Source of the DNA: Albula goreensis
Taxonomy: Eukaryota > Chordata > Actinopteri > Albuliformes > Albulidae
Reading direction: 5' to 3'
Assembly (NCBI GenBank): GCA_022829145.1
Contig: CM040763.1
Location: 4,363,141-4,427,140, forward strand
DNA length: 64,000 bases
The position numbers were made by a program, and so were the translations under genes. Positions 60,157 to 64,000 of the stretch are shown here, piece after piece. Positions within the stretch are counted from its first letter, which is position 1; each line of letters starts with the position of its first letter. Under the pieces are notes generated by a model, which did no database searches, was not told where the DNA came from, and was given only the letters and a program-made list of their open reading frames with translations.

Positions 60157-60182
60157 GTGTGTGTGTATGTATGTGTGTGTGA
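60157..60182. repeat. (TG)n microsatellite, imperfect
   Basis: TG units with two TATG interruptions. Confidence 0.8.
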
Positions 60183-60354
60183 TTGTGTTAATGATGTAGG
60201 ATTTCATTATGATATATAATGGAGGACAAAACTAAAAGCGAAACGAAAAGGTTCTATCACAAATCGTCTCAGATTCAATTGACATAAAAAGTAAAGAGTG
60301 CAATTGTTGTGTGCCCATTCCATGAGAGGATTCTGAGCCATCACTGTAGCCCTT

Positions 60355-60480
60355 GGATATAAAAGCGTGTGATGGACCGCTCAGATCAGAATCACAAAAG
60401 CCAAGCCAGCCCTGCTCACAATGACTGGAAAGGTGGCACGTACATCTGTGATGGAATAGGGCCTTTTCGAGCTGTTTCTT
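60355..60480 (+). promoter_or_regulatory. Weak TATA-type promoter candidate
   Basis: GGATATAAAAGCG (about 60355-60367) is followed about 30 bp later by CAGATCAGAATCAC and then by an ATG at 60421 whose frame closes after twelve codons. The spacing is promoter-like, but no gene follows. Chance is at least as likely. Confidence 0.15.
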
Positions 60481-60499
60481 TCTTCGTTTGGAGTAAGTG

Positions 60500-61560
60500 A
60501 AATGGAAGTGTTATGAACTGCGGGGAGATAGTAATCAGATACGCGCTATTCACGGCCACACTGAGGAACAGTCCGGAAAAACCCGTGGTTTCATCAACCA
60601 GTGGAACCAGATCAACAAAAGATTTCTTTCATGAAAGAGAAGGTTGGGGGAAGACAATATACATCAGTTTATGTTTTGGAGAGATCCACCATTCTGTCAC
60701 CGCTGACAAATGCCTCCTGTTTCGCCCCACGTTTGAACCGAGACCTTGCGGTACTGTGTTGAACTGAAGCATAAATGGCTGACCAAAAAAAAAAAAAAGG
60801 AAAGTCTGACAGTGTGTCAGAGTTTTAAATCCATGCCCTGAGAAGTTCTGACCGTTTAATTAAACATGACGTTTGGTGATGATTACTGCAGAGGCTGGAG
60901 GAGTACCGTTTCAGTCCAAGATTTATGCAAAACGTCTTTCTGCGCAGGAGCGTATTTAGGTCATTTTTAACAGTTTCCTGTTAAATGGTTACTGCTCAAA
61001 GGTGCTCATGGCGGGACAGTAAAAATATAACTTAAAAAAACTAAATTATGTACATGGGAGCATCTCTATATGTTATGCTATATGTTATGATTGTCATTGA
61101 AAGTGAGCATTAATCATTAATTTGAATGTTGACTGGAGCTTGTTGCTTTTGACAGTGACAGTGTGTTCTGACTCCTCCCACCCCATGCAGTACTGTTTGT
61201 GCACAGCTGCAGGTTGTTTAACAGGGCATTCCACAAACAGCAGTAGTAAGTAGGAGAGTTACTTCAAAATGAAAGTTCAAGAGAACCACGTGAATACAGA
61301 AAAGAAGAGAAACTATTATTGTATATAATGAAAAATTATGAAAGCTGATAATCATTTCTGCATAATCATATATAAATAGTTGCATTACGTATACATTACA
61401 TGAGCTACATGTAAGAAATTTTATACTCTGAAATAAAAACAAATTGAAATTCAGCAAACACACAAAGCAACACTCAGAATCAAAGCCTGTGGTACTGTAA
61501 AGCTGAATAGCACAGCACACATCAGCCTGCTGTTAGCATCCCCTGGCCCTGATTCAGGAC
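60500..61560. other. Gene-free stretch
   Basis: Unique DNA with an A run at 60785-60798. No recognisable gene. Confidence 0.5.
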
Positions 61561-61574
61561 ACGTTCTCAGGGTG

Positions 61575-61625
61575 AGGGGTGTGGGTATATAAGGGCAAAG
61601 TGACTGGAGACGCTGCACACGGGAA
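61575..61625 (+). promoter_or_regulatory. TATA-type core promoter candidate with CACCC-like box
   Basis: GGGGTGTGGGTATATAAGGGC places a GGGTGTGGG (CACCC/KLF-type) word directly before TATATAAG at 61586-61593. An ATG at 61666 opens a 25-codon frame and another at 61736 a 73-codon frame (MSDFDLAGCDCSCLRKDASE at its start); neither is recognised. This is the most promoter-like of the TATA matches, but without transcript evidence it stays tentative. Confidence 0.22.
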
Positions 61626-61959
61626 CGGCAGCTCTGAAGAGGATGCAGGCAGAGATTTATCCACAATGAAGGGAGGAGAAATGAGAGGATGCAAGCACAG
61701 TTGCAGAGGCAGAGGACTGGTACAGCAAGACCATCATGAGTGATTTCGACCTGGCCGGATGTGACTGCAGTTGTCTAAGGAAGGATGCTTCTGAGGTGTT
61801 CAACAGCAGCAGGATTGAATATCCAGTCATTCGGTTTCCATGTAAGCCTTCAGGTTGTGAAACAAGCAGACAAACAAATAAACAAATCAATACATGCATG
61901 CATGCGTACATAAAAGTATTCCAAAAGCTCAGTCCTCATGTCATGGCCTTGATCTGAAC

Positions 61960-63085
61960 AGACACCAGATATAAACCCAATCATACTTAACGGAAAAATA
62001 AACTAAACGCAGGCGGATACATGACCAGGTTGAAGTTCTGGTGGAGAAGTCATATAAAATTCCACACAAAGAGGAATTTGGCTGGGACATCAGTTATGTA
62101 GTACCTTCTCATGCGTTAAACGGATTCTGTTTAAAAAACTATGTTTCATGCAGATGACATACAATAGCAAGGAGTGAAAAAATGCATGAACCATTCAGGA
62201 AGTTTGTTTTTCGTGTTTACAAGGAGTGTTCAAATACATGGTTAATTCCGGGGAGTACCTGTATTATTCATAAGATTAAGGATGGGTTTGATGTGTTGTG
62301 ACTGCTCATTCGGAGCTGTTCACTGTCTTTAGTGAGGGGGAGAAAGCTTAGAGAAAGTGGTTTCCAGAATCACACTTATCTTTGTTCTGCCAGAAGATTT
62401 TTTTAGGTCACTTACTGCCATGTTCCCATTTATTCTAATACTGTAATTACCATACAAGTTGAATCATCCATGATAATTAGGTCTGTGAAGCCTACTTCAG
62501 CAACTCAAATAATAGGATTCCCTTGTATTGGGTCCACCCTGCAACACAGACAGAAATGCTTTTAGTACATCCGCTTATAAATCTGTAAAAAAAAAACTCA
62601 TTATCTTTCATTTTTATAGATATTTTTTTCTGTTTGAGAAGTATAAAAGTATGTGATTTTAATGGGCTTTGTTTATGAAATAAAAGAGACAGCAGAGGGT
62701 AAAATCACTGTTGAAAACTGTTGTTGTGTGTGCTGTGGTGGCAGGGCTTACTCACCAGTATTATGGCCCCCAGTGCTCTTAGGTCTGATATAGAGAAGAT
62801 CTTGATTATTTTCATAACTGGTAACAGGATTAAATCAACATATGATCTTAACTTAAGTGGGGGTGGAGAAGGGGGTGCACTGTATTAATGATGTCATTGA
62901 TTGGAGGGGTGGTTTAAGTTAAGTTTAAAGAAAGATGGTCTCTGAATCTTAGCCTATGTAACATTTCTCAGATTTTCCCTTTTTCATCCAATGCTGAATG
63001 CTTCTATATGTAGGTTGTTTATACTAAGGTGGAGTATGAAGAGGTTGGTGAGCATCGAGCCAGACTGTATTCACAGAGCGAAGGG
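61960..63085. other. Gene-free stretch
   Basis: AT-rich unique DNA; nothing recognisable. Confidence 0.5.
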
Positions 63086-63092
63086 TACATTC

Positions 63093-63120
63093 CAAGGCAA
63101 GGCTTTTTGGCCTTGCCTTG
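63093..63120. repeat. Perfect 11-bp inverted repeat
   Basis: CAAGGCAAGGC, a 6-nt loop TTTTTG, then GCCTTGCCTTG. No terminator-like tail follows on either strand. Confidence 0.85.
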
Positions 63121-63261
63121 CCATTGGATTTCAGCAATATGCATACGACTTTGGACTAGGTATCACTTTGATTGCTCAGAATGACACTTAGAGAAACTTA
63201 ACTTTGAGGCACACAATTGCATTTGCTTATCATTGCTTTCATTGGATAACGATTATGGCAG

Positions 63262-63278
63262 TTTTTTTTTTTTTTTTT
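63262..63278. repeat. Poly-T tract
   Basis: An uninterrupted T run of about 17 next to the island at 63280-63560. Confidence 0.85.
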
Positions 63279-63279
63279 C

Positions 63280-63560
63280 TGTCCCCTGTGTCTGACTGAA
63301 GCCCTGAAAATAAGCAGAGCATCCCTGATAAAGAGCCCACCGAGGAGGCCAGAAAGCAAGGCAGATATCCCACACTGCAGTCCCCGCCTGGGCATCATGG
63401 ACGATAACGACCAGCCACTGCAGGCTAAAGGCCTCCGAGCAGAAGCCTCAAAACTCACCTCAGCCCTTATCAATGCAGGAGCTCAGTCACTAGTTAAAGT
63501 AGGTCAGCTGTGCACTCCCAGCTGTGTGCCCCTAAATCACCCTCCACATCTTTAATTAAC
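63280..63560. promoter_or_regulatory. Candidate conserved island; short open frame on the plus strand
   Basis: GC-richer sequence open on both strands. The plus frame running from the T tract to a TAA near 63555 reads through EALKISRASLIKSPPRRPES and MDDNDQPLQAKGLRAEASKL. A pyrimidine-rich stretch precedes it, but no convincing donor follows. No family is recognised. More likely a conserved non-coding element than an exon. Confidence 0.28.
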
Positions 63561-63564
63561 TCAA

Positions 63565-64000
63565 CATTTTGTAAAACGTTGTGCACATTTTCCACAGACC
63601 TGTCAGTCTTTGTCAACAGACTTGACTGGCAAGTTGATGTCCCCAAACTGTGAGCAAACACCTGGCTTTGATGGTTGGTTATATAACCACTGGCATTGTG
63701 GAAATGTTTGGCTTTCTTTGGCTGTTCCCAGTAGGACAATATACCTGTAGAAATAAGGCAGTGAAAAACTCACCCCGCTGCAGTAATCATTCGGATGCAA
63801 CCTTTATGAATCAGTAAAAAAATGACTGAATTGCAGATTTTGAAAGGCACTGAGCTGCTGCCAAAAACATTTATGAATATCTTAGCATGAGTTTTAACAT
63901 TAAATGATTTTATTTCATTCTCCTAGCCCATTTCTGTACTCAGAGCAATCTCATAATTTAAACAGCTCACTGCCTTTTCATACTGTGACAGTTTCACTGG
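63565..64000. other. Gene-free end of window
   Basis: Unique DNA; the overlapping minus-strand frames at 63494-63800 have no family features. Confidence 0.45.

Larger units (their letters stand above)
56770..60340. other. Gene-free stretch
   Basis: AT-rich unique DNA with simple repeats listed separately. No bounded gene or RNA was found. Confidence 0.5.

Overview
The window looks like nuclear DNA from a ray-finned fish, most likely a teleost. It has AT-rich vertebrate-type non-coding sequence, many dinucleotide and trinucleotide microsatellites, and several diverged copies of a short element. Those copies share a conserved tail (on one strand GTCGCTCTGGATAAGAGC followed by TGTAA repeats) and one copy has a tRNA-like head, a type widespread in fish genomes. 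No species or locus can be named from the sequence alone.

I find no protein-coding gene that can be called with confidence. The longest open frames (about 130-150 codons) are what 64 kb gives by chance; several are created by microsatellites or overlap a transposon tail. There are no rRNA genes, no CRISPR array, no bacterial or viral gene, and no functional tRNA that I recognise. The layout fits a large intron or an intergenic 'gene desert'. A few short segments have a pyrimidine tract and AG acceptor on one side and a GTAAG-type donor on the other, with one open frame between (about 5336-5406, 13220-13316, 34861-34905, 55926-55974). A hydrophilic open segment behind an acceptor lies at 12441-12586. 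These are the only candidates for transcribed exons and all are tentative.

The background is punctuated by islands, about 150-600 bp long, of higher GC, retained CpG and dense homeodomain-like ATTA/TAAT words. Examples are near 0.9-1.2, 2.9-3.3, 10.4-10.7, 11.2-11.6, 27.7-28.0, 30.8-31.1, 38.9-39.3, 39.9-40.3, 46.5-46.9, 50.1-50.4, 53.9-54.3 and 63.3-63.6 kb. This is the pattern expected of conserved non-coding enhancers around a developmental regulator, but conservation cannot be shown from one sequence. The clearest is 50101-50400, with about 33 CpG in 300 bp.

Mobile DNA is sparse and old. There is one cleanly bounded hAT-type miniature element (40736-40932, 8-bp target duplication), an inverted-terminal element at 8478-8725, two copies of a small inverted-repeat family (3400-3500 and 51938-52030), and tRNA-derived SINE pieces at 13667-13856, 34544-34620, 52714-52753 and 56705-56764. 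Two perfect hairpins (35340-35375 and 63093-63120), two G-quadruplex-prone tracts and a three-fold CATATG cluster are the remaining local structures. I did not find evidence of a novel multi-gene system.
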